64,000 nt of DNA from Chitinophaga sp. YR627. Lineage in GTDB: Bacteria > Bacteroidota > Bacteroidia > Chitinophagales > Chitinophagaceae. Below are positions 53,151 through 62,594 of this stretch, piece by piece. Made by a program: the position numbers and the translations under genes. The DNA lies in NCBI RefSeq assembly GCF_900114995.1, contig NZ_FOUX01000001.1, positions 434,001-498,000 of the forward strand, in the 5' to 3' direction. Position 1 is the stretch's first letter, and every line of letters begins with the position of its first letter. Below the pieces are notes generated by a model, which had not been told where the DNA came from, made no database searches, and was given only the letters and a program-made list of their open reading frames with translations.

Positions 53151-54539
53151 TTATTTTTTATTCCTTCTGGATAATACCGCTGGTACACTGACCAGCCGTG
53201 CTTTAAAGGACACCAGCATTTCTTCCAGTACGATTCCTCTTCTTTCTTCTCCTGCTTCCTGTACTCTTTTGAGGAGGCGGGTTGAAAACGTAGCAAGTAT
53301 TGCACTCATGATAAAAAAGAAGTTCCATTGGCTCTTCCATACCATCATCCATACCTGTTGATGATGCGCAAAGAAATCAGCCATTACGCCACCCAGCAGA
53401 GGAGCAGCGGCGGAACATAGTGCGATCATCATATTCTTTGCCGACAGATACACCATCGCATGGCCAGAGGGGGCAAGTTTAATTCCAAGATTATTTAACG
53501 AGAGATTAATACCTGCGTTAGCGATCCCTGTCAATATATTGATCAGTGTCAGCAAGGCAATGGTAAAATGCAGAGAAGCAGAGACTGCTGTAAAAGCCCA
53601 CGCCATCATCGCTGTTACGTATAAGGGGGCGCAGATCATAATCACTGTTTTGTTGCTGTACTTGTCTGAGTAGCGTCCCCAGATCCTGACGAACAGGATA
53701 CCACTTAACTGCCCAACAACTGCCATTACAGTAACCATAAATACCGACAATCCCATCGTTTTTAACATGTAGACTGTCAGGAAAGGTGTTGCAAGGTTTA
53801 CCGCAAAAATCCAGCTGCCATTAAACAATAACAGGCGTTTAAAATTCGTATCCCTCAGCGGCAATGCATATTGCTGCAGAAGATTGCTTGCCTGTATGGT
53901 CGCTAATGGTTCCGGCGTGCGGACCAATAACCATAGACTGGACAACCCGGCTACGCTGCCTGCAAGGAATAATGCCGTTAATGCTGCGGTTTCGTACTCA
54001 GGAAAACGAGTTTTCACAAAGTCGATCAATAAAGAAACTGTCAGACTCAACGTTACATTCAATATTTGTGTCAGCCGTGTTCGCTGTGCATAAAAACTCC
54101 CCAGTTTTTCTCCCGGTAAGAGGTCTTTCATCCACGAATTCCAGGTGGCGCCGGCAAGAGAGCCAAACAGGTAATGAAAGAAAAGTAAGGAGATCAGCGT
54201 GTGGATGGTTGTACCCGCTGTAAATACAAATGGCATCATACCGATCACGATCAGCGGAAATCTTGCAAAGGCAGTGCAGACGACCGTAATAACGCGCCGG
54301 TTGTTATAACGTTGCGCCAGCCATATCGCGAATAGCTGAAAGATATTGGTAAGCGTAGGTAATGCTGCCAGCAATCCTATCTGAAAATTGGAAGCGCCGA
54401 GTTTTAAGGCGAGTGCAGTAAGGAACGTACCTCCAGTCAGTACGACCATTGTTTCTACTGCCAATCCATCTTTGGTAACCAGTGTCATACCTGCGTTTAC
54501 CTGTTCCTCTGTTAACTTTGTAGTGGGTATAAGTTTCAT
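53151..54539 (-). CDS. MFS transporter of unknown substrate
   Basis: This 462-residue protein has about 12 membrane segments and the MFS arrangement of two six-helix halves. The start LTEEQVNAGMTLVTKDGLAV is a soluble extension typical of a subgroup of Bacteroidota permeases. WLAQRYNNRRVI fits motif A (between helices 2 and 3), and IWGRYSDKYSNKTV is the equivalent in the second half. The C-terminal tail is cytoplasmic and charged. No neighbour suggests a substrate. Confidence 0.88.
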   Translation of the reverse strand: MKLIPTTKLTEEQVNAGMTLVTKDGLAVETMVVLTGGTFLTALALKLGASNFQIGLLAALPTLTNIFQLFAIWLAQRYNNRRVITVVCTAFARFPLIVIGMMPFVFTAGTTIHTLISLLFFHYLFGSLAGATWNSWMKDLLPGEKLGSFYAQRTRLTQILNVTLSLTVSLLIDFVKTRFPEYETAALTALFLAGSVAGLSSLWLLVRTPEPLATIQASNLLQQYALPLRDTNFKRLLLFNGSWIFAVNLATPFLTVYMLKTMGLSVFMVTVMAVVGQLSGILFVRIWGRYSDKYSNKTVIMICAPLYVTAMMAWAFTAVSASLHFTIALLTLINILTGIANAGINLSLNNLGIKLAPSGHAMVYLSAKNMMIALCSAAAPLLGGVMADFFAHHQQVWMMVWKSQWNFFFIMSAILATFSTRLLKRVQEAGEERRGIVLEEMLVSFKARLVSVPAVLSRRNKK

Positions 54540-54656
54540 TGATGCTTCTTCCCGTCATCTGCCGACGAGCCAAATTGTTGCGGTGTTTTTCTAAAGTCTG
54601 GTGCGGGATAAATAGCCGTCTTCTCGTAATTAATCCTTATGGAATAAAAATCCTGC

Positions 54657-54851
54657 TTATCGTTTTTTAAGACGACGCAAAATTAATTCATCATATCTGA
54701 TATTTTTAATCTGCTCATATACCCAAAAAGTAGTAGGTTCCTCTATTGCCGCGGCAATGGTATTTTCTGCGTGGCAAATTATTTGTAATACTATCCGTGT
54801 AATGATCTTTATGCTGGTATCATTATAGCACTTGCTGTTGTAATCAGACAT
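54657..54851 (-). CDS. small hypothetical protein, 64 residues
   Basis: An ATG-started frame encodes a 64-residue protein with a helical N-terminal half (IITRIVLQIICHAENTIAAA) and a charged C-terminal end (IRYDELILRRLKKR). It has no clear membrane segment. It lies upstream of the MFS gene on the same strand, 117 bp away. The composition looks protein-like, but it is short and unrecognised. Confidence 0.5.
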   Translation of the reverse strand: MSDYNSKCYNDTSIKIITRIVLQIICHAENTIAAAIEEPTTFWVYEQIKNIRYDELILRRLKKR

Positions 54852-54923
54852 CGTAGTATACCTGTTACTTCAGGCTGGTAATAACACCAGGGATCAGGAT
54901 AATAGAAATTAAAAAATATTCAT

Positions 54924-55457
54924 ATGGAAAAAGCATTCTCACGCGTAAAAAGCAGTGACGAGTATCAGGATCTGCAGGATAGTCCGCAGGATGAAAAGAA
55001 AATGCAAAGGGAGGATATAGAAATGGAATTGCCGGATGTATCCGATATTCCAGGACAGGAACATATTCATGTAGCACCATTAGGGGAACTGGCGGACACA
55101 ACGATTTCTTCTGATGACGAAGAAGGGAAGGGTATTCTTGATGATGAAGAGGACGATATTAATAATGATGCAGATGTTACAGAAGATGAAAGAAATGACC
55201 TGGATATCAGTGCAAATGTGACACCTGGTGAAGAAGATGCTGAAAACCTGAGAAGGGCAGCACTGGACAATAAGGATGAGGACGGTGAACCTTTGAATGA
55301 AGGTAGTTTTGGCGACGAAACATCTGGTAAGGACCTGGATATTCCCGGCGCAGAACTGGATGATGCAAATGAGGACATTGGTGCCGAAGATGAGGAGAAT
55401 AATGCCTACAGCAGAGGAGGCGTTAACAATGATAACATGACTGAAGGAACGCCTTGA
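54924..55457 (+). CDS. highly acidic, disordered hypothetical protein
   Basis: This 177-residue protein is dominated by Asp and Glu (for example SSDDEEGKGILDDEEDDINN) with almost no hydrophobic stretches, so it is probably disordered. Several segments look like a degenerate repeat (DLDISANVTPGEED, DLDIPGAELDDANED). There is no signal peptide. It ends before a strong terminator and is transcribed alone. I do not know its role; a stress-related or ion-binding role would be a guess. Confidence 0.78.
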   Translation: MEKAFSRVKSSDEYQDLQDSPQDEKKMQREDIEMELPDVSDIPGQEHIHVAPLGELADTTISSDDEEGKGILDDEEDDINNDADVTEDERNDLDISANVTPGEEDAENLRRAALDNKDEDGEPLNEGSFGDETSGKDLDIPGAELDDANEDIGAEDEENNAYSRGGVNNDNMTEGTP

Positions 55458-55488
55458 GAAATCTCAATAATTAGTGAATAAAATGTGG

Positions 55489-55517
55489 TCATCCCGTTTA
55501 TACGGGATGACTTTTTT
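55489..55517 (+). terminator. intrinsic terminator after the acidic protein gene
   Basis: TCATCCCGT and ACGGGATGA form a 9-bp stem with a 4-nt loop, followed by CTTTTTTAT. The convergent gene ends at 55522, so this serves mainly the plus strand. Confidence 0.85.
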
Positions 55518-55521
55518 ATGA

Positions 55522-55746
55522 TTATTTATGTTTCTTTTCCTGGTAGGATTTATCCCACTCACTGATAGCTTCATCGACAGATTTACCGCTCCCAAATATA
55601 CCAGTATCCTTATCTGTACCAAGTATACAATGATATACCTCTCCATCTCTATAGACAGAGGGCATGAAGTTTTTCGCCGATTCGGGAATACCCTCCCGGC
55701 TGTAATCTACATGCAGGATTTCTTTATCAATAGATGTCTGTTTCAT
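55522..55746 (-). CDS. small conserved-looking hypothetical protein
   Basis: The protein has 74 residues from the ATG at 55746 (MKQTSIDKEILHVDYSREGI); another ATG at 55755 adds three residues. The middle has a beta-hairpin-like stretch (GEVYHCILGTDKDTGIFGSG) and the end a helix (KSVDEAISEWDKSYQEK). The pattern resembles small HicB-like or partition-type single-domain proteins only weakly. There is no toxin partner next to it. Function unknown. Confidence 0.7.
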   Translation of the reverse strand: MKQTSIDKEILHVDYSREGIPESAKNFMPSVYRDGEVYHCILGTDKDTGIFGSGKSVDEAISEWDKSYQEKKHK

Positions 55747-55793
55747 AATACACATTTATGAATAGTGCGACAAAGATTATTCCATGCCATGAC

Positions 55794-56297
55794 TCAGATA
55801 TGAATCTCCCTGCAGGCTTCATGAAATTTCTGTAATACAATACTGGTGAAATGCGTTCTTACGCGCAATGCTTCACCAACAGGAGCTATAATACGCTCAC
55901 ATTTTATGCATTGCTGGTGGTGATAGATTGCATAATGCGCAAACAGCTCATCGATGTTTTCCTCTGGTACGGGAGAGGCATAACCGGTAATAGCGATACC
56001 CCAGTCAGCAGAAAATAGGTGTAACACTTCCGCGGCCATCTGATTAGCGACCTTTTGAGATACGCAATTGATATTTCCGGCATGAACAGGATCTACCTTA
56101 AGGTGTCGTGCCTTTTGTCCGATATTATAGGTGGTAATACCGCCCTGAAAAATCTGGGTGGCGCCATCTGCGAGAGAGAAGGCTACCTGCAGCTGTCCGG
56201 CCGTTACGCTCTCAGCTACTGCAAGCGTCTCCTCTCTTCGCTGTAGAATAGCAGATATATGATTGATGATGTTTATGTCATAATCCTGATCGATCAT
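55794..56297 (-). CDS. CinA C-terminal-domain-like protein (nicotinamide-nucleotide amidase family)
   Basis: This 167-residue protein matches the CinA_C/PncC family: AVAESVTAGQLQVAFS near residue 27, GGITTYN, and GIAITGYASP near residue 100. PncC enzymes convert nicotinamide mononucleotide to nicotinic acid mononucleotide. The usual ESxTGG reads ESVTAG here, a small change at the active-site loop. The start codon overlaps the stop of the upstream FAD/Rieske gene by 4 bp, so they are translationally coupled. Confidence 0.87.
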   Translation of the reverse strand: MIDQDYDINIINHISAILQRREETLAVAESVTAGQLQVAFSLADGATQIFQGGITTYNIGQKARHLKVDPVHAGNINCVSQKVANQMAAEVLHLFSADWGIAITGYASPVPEENIDELFAHYAIYHHQQCIKCERIIAPVGEALRVRTHFTSIVLQKFHEACREIHI

Positions 56298-57835
56298 ACA
56301 ACTTTTGAATTTTCTTTAGATAAAACAAGGGCTTCCAGGTCGGCATCAGCCGGACCGGTGATGACTTTACCATCGTAATTATATCTGGCACCATGACAGG
56401 GACAATCCCATGATCTTTCTGTCTGGTTCCATTTAACGTCGCAGCCCATGTGTGTACAGGTGGGGTTTAACGCATAGAACTTGCCGGCATCATCTCTATA
56501 CAGAGCAACTTTTTTATCATGATAGCTGACAAGTCTTCCTTCACCTGGTGCAATGTCTCCCAGTTGTTTGAGCTCATCTGCTGAGAAAAGCCTGCCGAAC
56601 ATTTCCCTGACAACATCTGTATTGTGCGTCACAAAATTAGTGAAGCCAGCCACCGGTTTGATCCTGTTAGGGTCGAACAGTTTTTCCAGCATGGTATTTT
56701 CCTTTAGGATGATACGCTTCAGCAATTGTGCTGCCAACGTACCATATGTCATACCGTTACCGCCATATCCGGATGCGACATATATATGATCGTCATGTCC
56801 GGGCAGATAGCCGATATAAGGTAATCCGTCTGTTGGTTCGAAATACTGTGACGACCATTTATACGCGACCTCTTTGATCCTGAAATGTTTTCTTACGTGA
56901 GCTTCCAGTGTACGGAAACATCTGTCTGTATTTTCTTCCATGCCTGTTTTATGGTCTTCACCGCCTACAATCAGATAGGGTTGACCCTTGACGATCTGTG
57001 TACGATAATAATGGTAGGGATCGTACATGTCATAACTCAGGTCCTCCGGATAAGCATCGTCTTCCAGTGTAACAGCCATTGCATAACTTCTGTAAGGTGC
57101 ACAGCGCAGGTGCAGTAAGTTAGTGCCAGGTGGAATATGTGTCGCATATACAACATCAACCGTACTGAATACGCCCGCTGTTGTCGCTACTTTCATTGTA
57201 TCGTCTGCTGTCACGTTGATGACACGGCATTGTTGTAATATAGTACCGCCAGCTGCCTCAAAGGCTTTTGCAAGGCCATGTATATATTCCAACGGATTAA
57301 ATTTCGCCTGTCCGGCAGCACGAACGGCTTTGGTAAAAGGAACGTTTACCGGAATCTCCTGTGTATAGTCTATTTGCAGTCCGGCGTCAGCAGACGTTTG
57401 TTTTATCTTTTCCAATTCCTTTTCCTGGTCTGCGTCCTGGGTAAACAGAAAGGCAGCAGCTTCCTGATATCCGCAATCAATATTGAACCTGTTTACATTG
57501 TTCCTTATCAGATTGAGGGCCTCTGCAGTTGCATGCGCGACATGTTTTGCATTATCTTCCCCAAAATTCTTTGCAATTACATAATAAGGGGTATCCAGCA
57601 GGGTGTTCAGGTGGGCCGTAGTACCTCCTGTAGTACCGAAACCCAGATCATTCGCTTCTACTACAAGGCATTGTTTGCCAGCTTCCTGCAGTAGTAGTCC
57701 TGTTGTAAGGCCGGTAATACCGCCTCCTATGATCACTACGTCGTACACGGTTTTTCTTTCGGCTCTGCTGGTGGTAATGTATGGTGATACATTGCCCTGC
57801 CATAAACTGGTTTGCGCACCATCTCTCTGTATCAT
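56294..57835 (-). CDS. FAD-dependent oxidoreductase with C-terminal Rieske domain
   Basis: This 513-residue protein has a DAO-type FAD domain with VVIIGGGITGLTTGLLL (residues 33-49) and the FAD-domain closing segment LPYIGYLPGHDDHIYVASGYGGNG, cut here into its parts. The last 90 residues are a Rieske 2Fe-2S domain: C460-T-H462 and C478-P-C-H481 are the ligands, and C465 and C480 can form the disulfide seen in bc1-type Rieske proteins. Similar fusions are known in Bacteroidota and Firmicutes; the substrate is unknown. It has no signal peptide. Coupling to a CinA-like gene suggests a redox or NAD-related role. Confidence 0.9.
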   Translation of the reverse strand: MIQRDGAQTSLWQGNVSPYITTSRAERKTVYDVVIIGGGITGLTTGLLLQEAGKQCLVVEANDLGFGTTGGTTAHLNTLLDTPYYVIAKNFGEDNAKHVAHATAEALNLIRNNVNRFNIDCGYQEAAAFLFTQDADQEKELEKIKQTSADAGLQIDYTQEIPVNVPFTKAVRAAGQAKFNPLEYIHGLAKAFEAAGGTILQQCRVINVTADDTMKVATTAGVFSTVDVVYATHIPPGTNLLHLRCAPYRSYAMAVTLEDDAYPEDLSYDMYDPYHYYRTQIVKGQPYLIVGGEDHKTGMEENTDRCFRTLEAHVRKHFRIKEVAYKWSSQYFEPTDGLPYIGYLPGHDDHIYVASGYGGNGMTYGTLAAQLLKRIILKENTMLEKLFDPNRIKPVAGFTNFVTHNTDVVREMFGRLFSADELKQLGDIAPGEGRLVSYHDKKVALYRDDAGKFYALNPTCTHMGCDVKWNQTERSWDCPCHGARYNYDGKVITGPADADLEALVLSKENSKVV

Positions 57836-57876
57836 ATCTTATGGAGTTTTGTTCGCTGAGAAAGGATCAATTAGCA

Positions 57877-57889
57877 TGCCCGACGGGCA
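57877..57889. promoter_or_regulatory. short palindrome upstream of the FAD/Rieske gene
   Basis: TGCCCGACGGGCA is a 13-bp odd palindrome 41 bp upstream of the start codon at 57835. It could be an operator or a leader hairpin. No known regulator lies nearby. Confidence 0.4.
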
Positions 57890-58022
57890 ATAACGAATGG
57901 TATGGGAACCATCGATCAGTAGTTACAACAATTGATTACTGGTGGCGCAGCATTCTGAATAGGGAGAGTACTCTAACCACATTACCGAGGCAGTATAAGT
58001 ATCGAAGTGATGCAGTCTGTAT

Positions 58023-58062
58023 AAGGAAAAGGCGTCGCGCTATTGGCGGACGCCTTTTCCTT
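58023..58062 (-). terminator. terminator after the zinc alcohol dehydrogenase gene
   Basis: AAGGAAAAGGCGTC and GACGCCTTTTCCTT form a perfect 14-bp stem with a 12-nt loop right after the minus-strand stop at 58065. The T-rich arm gives a good U-run on the minus strand. Confidence 0.8.
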
Positions 58063-58064
58063 AA

Positions 58065-59222
58065 TTACGGATTTAATACAACCTTCACACAACCGTCTTC
58101 CTTCTTCTTAAAAATATCATACGCATTACTTGCAGCAGACAGCGGTAACTTATGAGTAATAATATCATTAAGTGTCACTTTACCTGATGCAACGAGCTCT
58201 ATCAGGTTATCGATATATCTGTGCACAGGCGCCTGTCCGGATTTGATGGTAATTCCTTTATCAAAAATACGGTGTACCGGGAAGTTGTCGTACGGACTGC
58301 CATAGACGCCTACTACGGTTACTGTACCACCACGTCTTACTGCTTTGAAGCAGTTTTCCAGAACTTTGGCGGTACCTTTTTCTACGTTGATCACTGCTTT
58401 TACTTTTTCCAGGAAGCTCCTGTCTGCTTCCATGCCTACAGCATCCACACATACATCTGCGCCCCGTCCATGTGTCAGATCGTATATAGCCTGAACAGGG
58501 TCAGATTCGGAAGAGTTAATGGTTTCAACCTTGTTGGTATTTTTGGCCATATCCAGTCTGTATTGCACCGGATCAATAGCAATTACACGACCTGCTCCCT
58601 GTATCCAGGCCGCTTTCTGGGCCATGAGCCCAACCGGACCTGCACCAAAAATAGCGACTGTTTCGCCGCCTCTTAACTGTGCCCAGTCAATGGCTGACCA
58701 ACCGGTAGGGAAGATGTCTGTGAGGAAGAGCGCCTGTTCGTCTGTAAGATTGTCCGGTACTACCCGCGGACCGAAGTTCGCAAATGGCACACGCGCGTAT
58801 TCTGCCTGTCCGCCTGCATAAGCGCCGTAGAGATCTGTGTAACCAAACAATCCGCCGCCTTTGCCGGAAGTCATATCTCCCTGCGGACCATAATGCTCTT
58901 TGTTACTGTTCTCACAATGCACAGGTAACTGATGATCACAGAAATAACAGTGACCGCAGGCGATAGGAAAGGGTACAACTACCCGGTCGCCTCTTTTCAG
59001 TTTGGTAACGCCCGACCCGGCATCTTCTACAATACCCATGAATTCATGTCCCATCACCTGATCTTTCAGCTGTGGAAAGAACCCGTCATAAATATGCAGG
59101 TCCGAGCCACAGATGGCAGTTGAGGTCACTTTCACAATGATATCTTCCGGATATTCGATACGTGGATCTTCCACGGTGTCTACACTTATGTCTCCGATTT
59201 TGTGAAACACAGCTGCCTTCAT
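58065..59222 (-). CDS. zinc-dependent alcohol dehydrogenase (formaldehyde-dehydrogenase-like MDR)
   Basis: This 385-residue medium-chain dehydrogenase has the catalytic zinc site (CGSDLHIYDG with Cys at residue 38, then GHEFMG), the structural zinc cysteines in CGHCYFCDHQLPVHC, and the NAD site AIFGAGPVGLMAQKA. The extended lobe resembles glutathione-independent formaldehyde dehydrogenases and related threonine- or glyoxal-type enzymes of the same size. Start codon and length fit. It is a single-gene unit. The exact substrate is unclear. Confidence 0.92.
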   Translation of the reverse strand: MKAAVFHKIGDISVDTVEDPRIEYPEDIIVKVTSTAICGSDLHIYDGFFPQLKDQVMGHEFMGIVEDAGSGVTKLKRGDRVVVPFPIACGHCYFCDHQLPVHCENSNKEHYGPQGDMTSGKGGGLFGYTDLYGAYAGGQAEYARVPFANFGPRVVPDNLTDEQALFLTDIFPTGWSAIDWAQLRGGETVAIFGAGPVGLMAQKAAWIQGAGRVIAIDPVQYRLDMAKNTNKVETINSSESDPVQAIYDLTHGRGADVCVDAVGMEADRSFLEKVKAVINVEKGTAKVLENCFKAVRRGGTVTVVGVYGSPYDNFPVHRIFDKGITIKSGQAPVHRYIDNLIELVASGKVTLNDIITHKLPLSAASNAYDIFKKKEDGCVKVVLNP

Positions 59223-59671
59223 AAGATGAATTTTTTTGTAAAGAGATGATATGAGGACGGGAATCGATAGAACAGTTAATTGTGTTGTAAAATCATGCCA
59301 TGGTTATGTTCATGAAGTTTAGATACAGCTTGTGGCTGTTCTGTGAATAGCATACATCAAGTGTAGAACTCTTGGGGCAATGTGTTATTATACCTGTGAT
59401 AAATAAATACCAGCTAAGTATATGACTATTTAACGGCAGCGTCCGCCCTGGAAGTGCTTCAACGAAGCCCTTTACAATGAATCACAATATGCAAAAGTAA
59501 AATCCTATAAATCAATTATTTCAGAATGGCAAGATTGGTTTGTTTATTGATCTTCCTTTCTACGAGCCCATTTTAGATCAGTAAGATTAATTGTCTGGTG
59601 AATAAGAGATACATCGGGAAGGCCTTAAGCACATTTTTGTTACCAACTGTCAATCCTATTTAATTATATAT
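59223..59671. promoter_or_regulatory. intergenic region between the divergent alcohol dehydrogenase and glycosyltransferase genes
   Basis: These 449 bp must hold both promoters. The stretch at 59640-59671 is AT-rich (TTTAATTATATAT just before the ATG). No exact -7 consensus, long palindrome or gene was seen. Confidence 0.4.
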
Positions 59672-60715
59672 ATGACGACTACACAGCAGAGGCCCAGGCT
59701 GAAAATTTTTACTTGGCACATTCACGGAAGTTATCTGTATTACCTGTCTCAGGGCAATTTCGATATCTATATTCCTGTCAACGAGCAACGCACACCTGGG
59801 TATTACGGAAAGGGGAAGACATTTCCATTTGGAGATAATGTTCATGAGATTCCGGTTAAGATGGTGAAGGACTTTGATTTCGACGTCATTCTATACCAAT
59901 CTACCAAGGATTATCTGGTAGATCAGTATGATATCCTGTCTCCTTCACAACGCAGGCTGCCCAGGGTTTATCTGGAACATAATACGCCCGCAAAGAATCC
60001 TGTAACAACAAGACACGTGGTAAATGACCGTCGTATCTGTCTTGTACATGTAACCCATTACAACCGGCTTATGTGGGATAATAACCGCACGCCGGCTACT
60101 GTCATTGAGCATGGTGTGACTATGCCGGATGCACCGTATACCGGTGACCTGGCAAAGGGAATCGTTACGATCAATCACCTCCCGCAGCGCGGCAGAGGAC
60201 TTGGTTGGGATATTTTTCAGCAGGTACGGAATATATTGCCGGTTGACCTGGTAGGTATGGGTAATGGAGAAGACGGTCTCGGAGAGATCCTACATCCGCA
60301 GTTACCATCATTCAGAAGCAGATACCGTTTCTATTTTCATCCGGTAAGACATACCAGTCTTGCGCTGGCTGTCTGTGAGGCAATGATGCAGGGTTTACCA
60401 GTTGTCGGACTAGCCACTACAGAGCTGGTCACCGTTATTGAGAATGGAAAGAACGGTTTTATCCATACTGATATCAATTACCTCATTAAAAAAATGAAGC
60501 TGTTGTTGAATGAACCTGAACTCGCTGCGCAAATGGGTGCAGAAGCAAAGGCGACAGCCATGAAACGCTTTAGTATCGACCGTTTTATTGCTGACTGGGA
60601 GCGGTTATTTCAAAACGTATGTAATGGGAATATGAATGAGTTGATCTACACTGACCAGCTTTTCGGTAAACAGACAGCAGATGCTGACCGGAGTACTATT
60701 GCCAGCGACATCTGA
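59672..60715 (+). CDS. glycosyltransferase, GT4-like (GT-B fold)
   Basis: This 347-residue protein looks like a GT-B glycosyltransferase with a short N-terminal domain starting KIFTWHIHGSYLYYLSQGN. Its C-terminal nucleotide-sugar-binding half contains FYFHPVRHTSLALAVCEAMM and GLPVVGLATTELVTVIENGK, which is the equivalent of the GT4 E-x7-E region. There is no signal peptide or membrane segment. It starts the operon and is followed by a second glycosyltransferase 17 bp later. Sugar donor and acceptor are unknown. Confidence 0.82.
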   Translation: MTTTQQRPRLKIFTWHIHGSYLYYLSQGNFDIYIPVNEQRTPGYYGKGKTFPFGDNVHEIPVKMVKDFDFDVILYQSTKDYLVDQYDILSPSQRRLPRVYLEHNTPAKNPVTTRHVVNDRRICLVHVTHYNRLMWDNNRTPATVIEHGVTMPDAPYTGDLAKGIVTINHLPQRGRGLGWDIFQQVRNILPVDLVGMGNGEDGLGEILHPQLPSFRSRYRFYFHPVRHTSLALAVCEAMMQGLPVVGLATTELVTVIENGKNGFIHTDINYLIKKMKLLLNEPELAAQMGAEAKATAMKRFSIDRFIADWERLFQNVCNGNMNELIYTDQLFGKQTADADRSTIASDI

Positions 60716-60732
60716 TAAAATCATACAAACTT

Positions 60733-62001
60733 ATGGGACGGAGAATTGCATTTATCAGCGAGCATGCCTCGCCACTGGCTGCTTTGGGCGGTGCTGATGC
60801 AGGAGGACAGAATGTATACGTGGGAGAGGTAGCCAGGCAATTGGCCCATAAAGGTTACCAGGTCGATATTTTTACCCGGAGGGACAATCAGGAACTGCCT
60901 AAAGTATTTACTTTCAGCGATATGATCAGGGTCATACACGTAGATGCAGGTCCGGCGAAAGATATACCTAAAGAAACACTCTTACAGTATATGCCTGCTT
61001 TTACCAGCGACATGTTGCAGTTTATGCAGGATGAGCAGCTGTCTTATGAACTGGTGCATGCCAATTTCTTTATGTCGGCATTGGTGGCAATGGATATAAA
61101 AGCAGCACTCAATATACCATTTGTCGTCACGTTTCACGCATTAGGGCATATCCGGCGCATTCATCAGGGGAATAACGATGCTTTTCCCAAAGAACGTATC
61201 AATATTGAAGAAAGGGCTGTAAAAGAAGCCAGTCTGATCATTGCCGAATGTCCGCAGGACAGGGATGATCTGATTAATTACTATCACGCAGCTGTAGATA
61301 AGATCACCATTATACCCTGCGGGGTAAATATGGAGGAGTTTTACCCGATGAATAAGTCTGTTGCACGTTCACTGCTAAAGCTCTCTCAGGATGACCGTAT
61401 TCTTTTGCAGCTGGGCAGGATGGTACCAAGGAAAGGAGTAGATAATGTGATCACTGCTTTGTCCAGACTTACATTCAGAGATCTTAAAATAAAACTACTT
61501 ATAGTAGGAGGAGACGCCGATACTGTTGATGAGTTGCATAGATTGCGTTCGCTGGCGGAAGAACTTAATATCAGTAAGCAGGTTGTTTTCGCCGGACAAA
61601 AGGAGCGGGAAGAGCTGAAATACTATTATGCAGCCGCTGATCTCTTTATTACTACCCCCTGGTATGAACCTTTCGGCATTACGCCATTGGAGGCGATGGC
61701 CTGTGGAACGCCAGTCATCGGCAGTAATGTAGGTGGAATCAAATTCAGCGTATCAGAAGGAAAGACAGGCGCACTCGTGCCGCCGAAAGATCCGGATGCA
61801 CTGGCTGCAAAGATTAATTCACTGTTACGTTCTCCTGTAAGACTGAGAGAGATGAGTGCGAATGCTGTCCGCAGGATCAACAAATTATTTACCTGGGAAC
61901 TGGTAGCCAGGGATATGCAGGCTGTGTACGAACAGATCATCGGATGTGGCAGCGTTGTCCATCAACAGAATTCCGGCAAAGGTGAAAGACTCAGTTTATG
62001 A
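60733..62001 (+). CDS. GT4-family glycosyltransferase
   Basis: This 422-residue enzyme is a clear GT4 member. It starts with the donor-site loop HASPLAALGGADAGGQNVYV, as in sucrose-phosphate synthase and MshA-type enzymes. The core FVVTFHALGHIRR and the C-terminal EPFGITPLEAMACGTPVIG carry the E-x7-E motif. It is cytoplasmic. Its last codons overlap the ATG of gmhB by 4 bp (ATGA), so the two are translationally coupled. Involvement in a heptose-containing surface glycan is inferred from the neighbours. Confidence 0.92.
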   Translation: MGRRIAFISEHASPLAALGGADAGGQNVYVGEVARQLAHKGYQVDIFTRRDNQELPKVFTFSDMIRVIHVDAGPAKDIPKETLLQYMPAFTSDMLQFMQDEQLSYELVHANFFMSALVAMDIKAALNIPFVVTFHALGHIRRIHQGNNDAFPKERINIEERAVKEASLIIAECPQDRDDLINYYHAAVDKITIIPCGVNMEEFYPMNKSVARSLLKLSQDDRILLQLGRMVPRKGVDNVITALSRLTFRDLKIKLLIVGGDADTVDELHRLRSLAEELNISKQVVFAGQKEREELKYYYAAADLFITTPWYEPFGITPLEAMACGTPVIGSNVGGIKFSVSEGKTGALVPPKDPDALAAKINSLLRSPVRLREMSANAVRRINKLFTWELVARDMQAVYEQIIGCGSVVHQQNSGKGERLSL

Positions 62002-62594
62002 AGAAGGCAGTATTTATAGATAAAGATGGAACACTGATCAGGAATGTGCCTTACAATGTAGATCCCGATAAAATAGCACTTGAATATAACGCCATTGAGG
62101 GCTTACAGTTGTTACAGCGGAAGGGATATTCCCTGATCGTGATCTCCAATCAGTCAGGTATTGCGCATGGCTACTTCAAAGAAGAAGACATGCAACCTGT
62201 GATCGCTACTGTGCGGGATTTGCTTGCAGCAGCAGATATCCGGCTGAACGGATTCTATTATTGTCCGCATCATCCTGCGGGGAAAGTAGCCGGATATGCG
62301 TCAGCATGTATCTGCCGTAAACCCTTGCCCGGAATGATATTACGGGCGGCAAGGGAATTGAGGATTTCTCTTGGTGAATCCTGGATGATAGGTGATATCC
62401 TGCATGATGTGGAGGCCGGAAACCGCGCAGGCTGTAAGTCGGTATTAATTAATAACGGGAATGAAACGGTATGGGAAATGAATCAACATTCCCGGCCGGA
62501 ATATATCGCAAAAGACTTGCTGGAAGCAGCTAAGCTGATTGCCAGTCATTCAATAGAAAAATCAAGGATATGGAACTCATATATCAGACATTGA
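61998..62594 (+). CDS. gmhB: D-glycero-D-manno-heptose 1,7-bisphosphate phosphatase
   Basis: This 198-residue HAD enzyme removes the C7 phosphate from heptose 1,7-bisphosphate. Motif I is FIDKDGTLI, motif II is ISNQSG, a zinc loop is visible in YYCPHHPAGK followed by CICRKP, and motif IV is MIGDILHDVEAGNRAG. The zinc loop is typical of GmhB and related histidinol-phosphate phosphatases; the adjacent hldE gene makes GmhB the best call. The end overlaps the hldE start by 25 bp. Confidence 0.93.
   Translation: MKKAVFIDKDGTLIRNVPYNVDPDKIALEYNAIEGLQLLQRKGYSLIVISNQSGIAHGYFKEEDMQPVIATVRDLLAAADIRLNGFYYCPHHPAGKVAGYASACICRKPLPGMILRAARELRISLGESWMIGDILHDVEAGNRAGCKSVLINNGNETVWEMNQHSRPEYIAKDLLEAAKLIASHSIEKSRIWNSYIRH

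Noticed and set aside
55522..55746. Toxin-antitoxin partner
   Set aside because: Only a weak HicB-like feel, with no toxin gene next to it.
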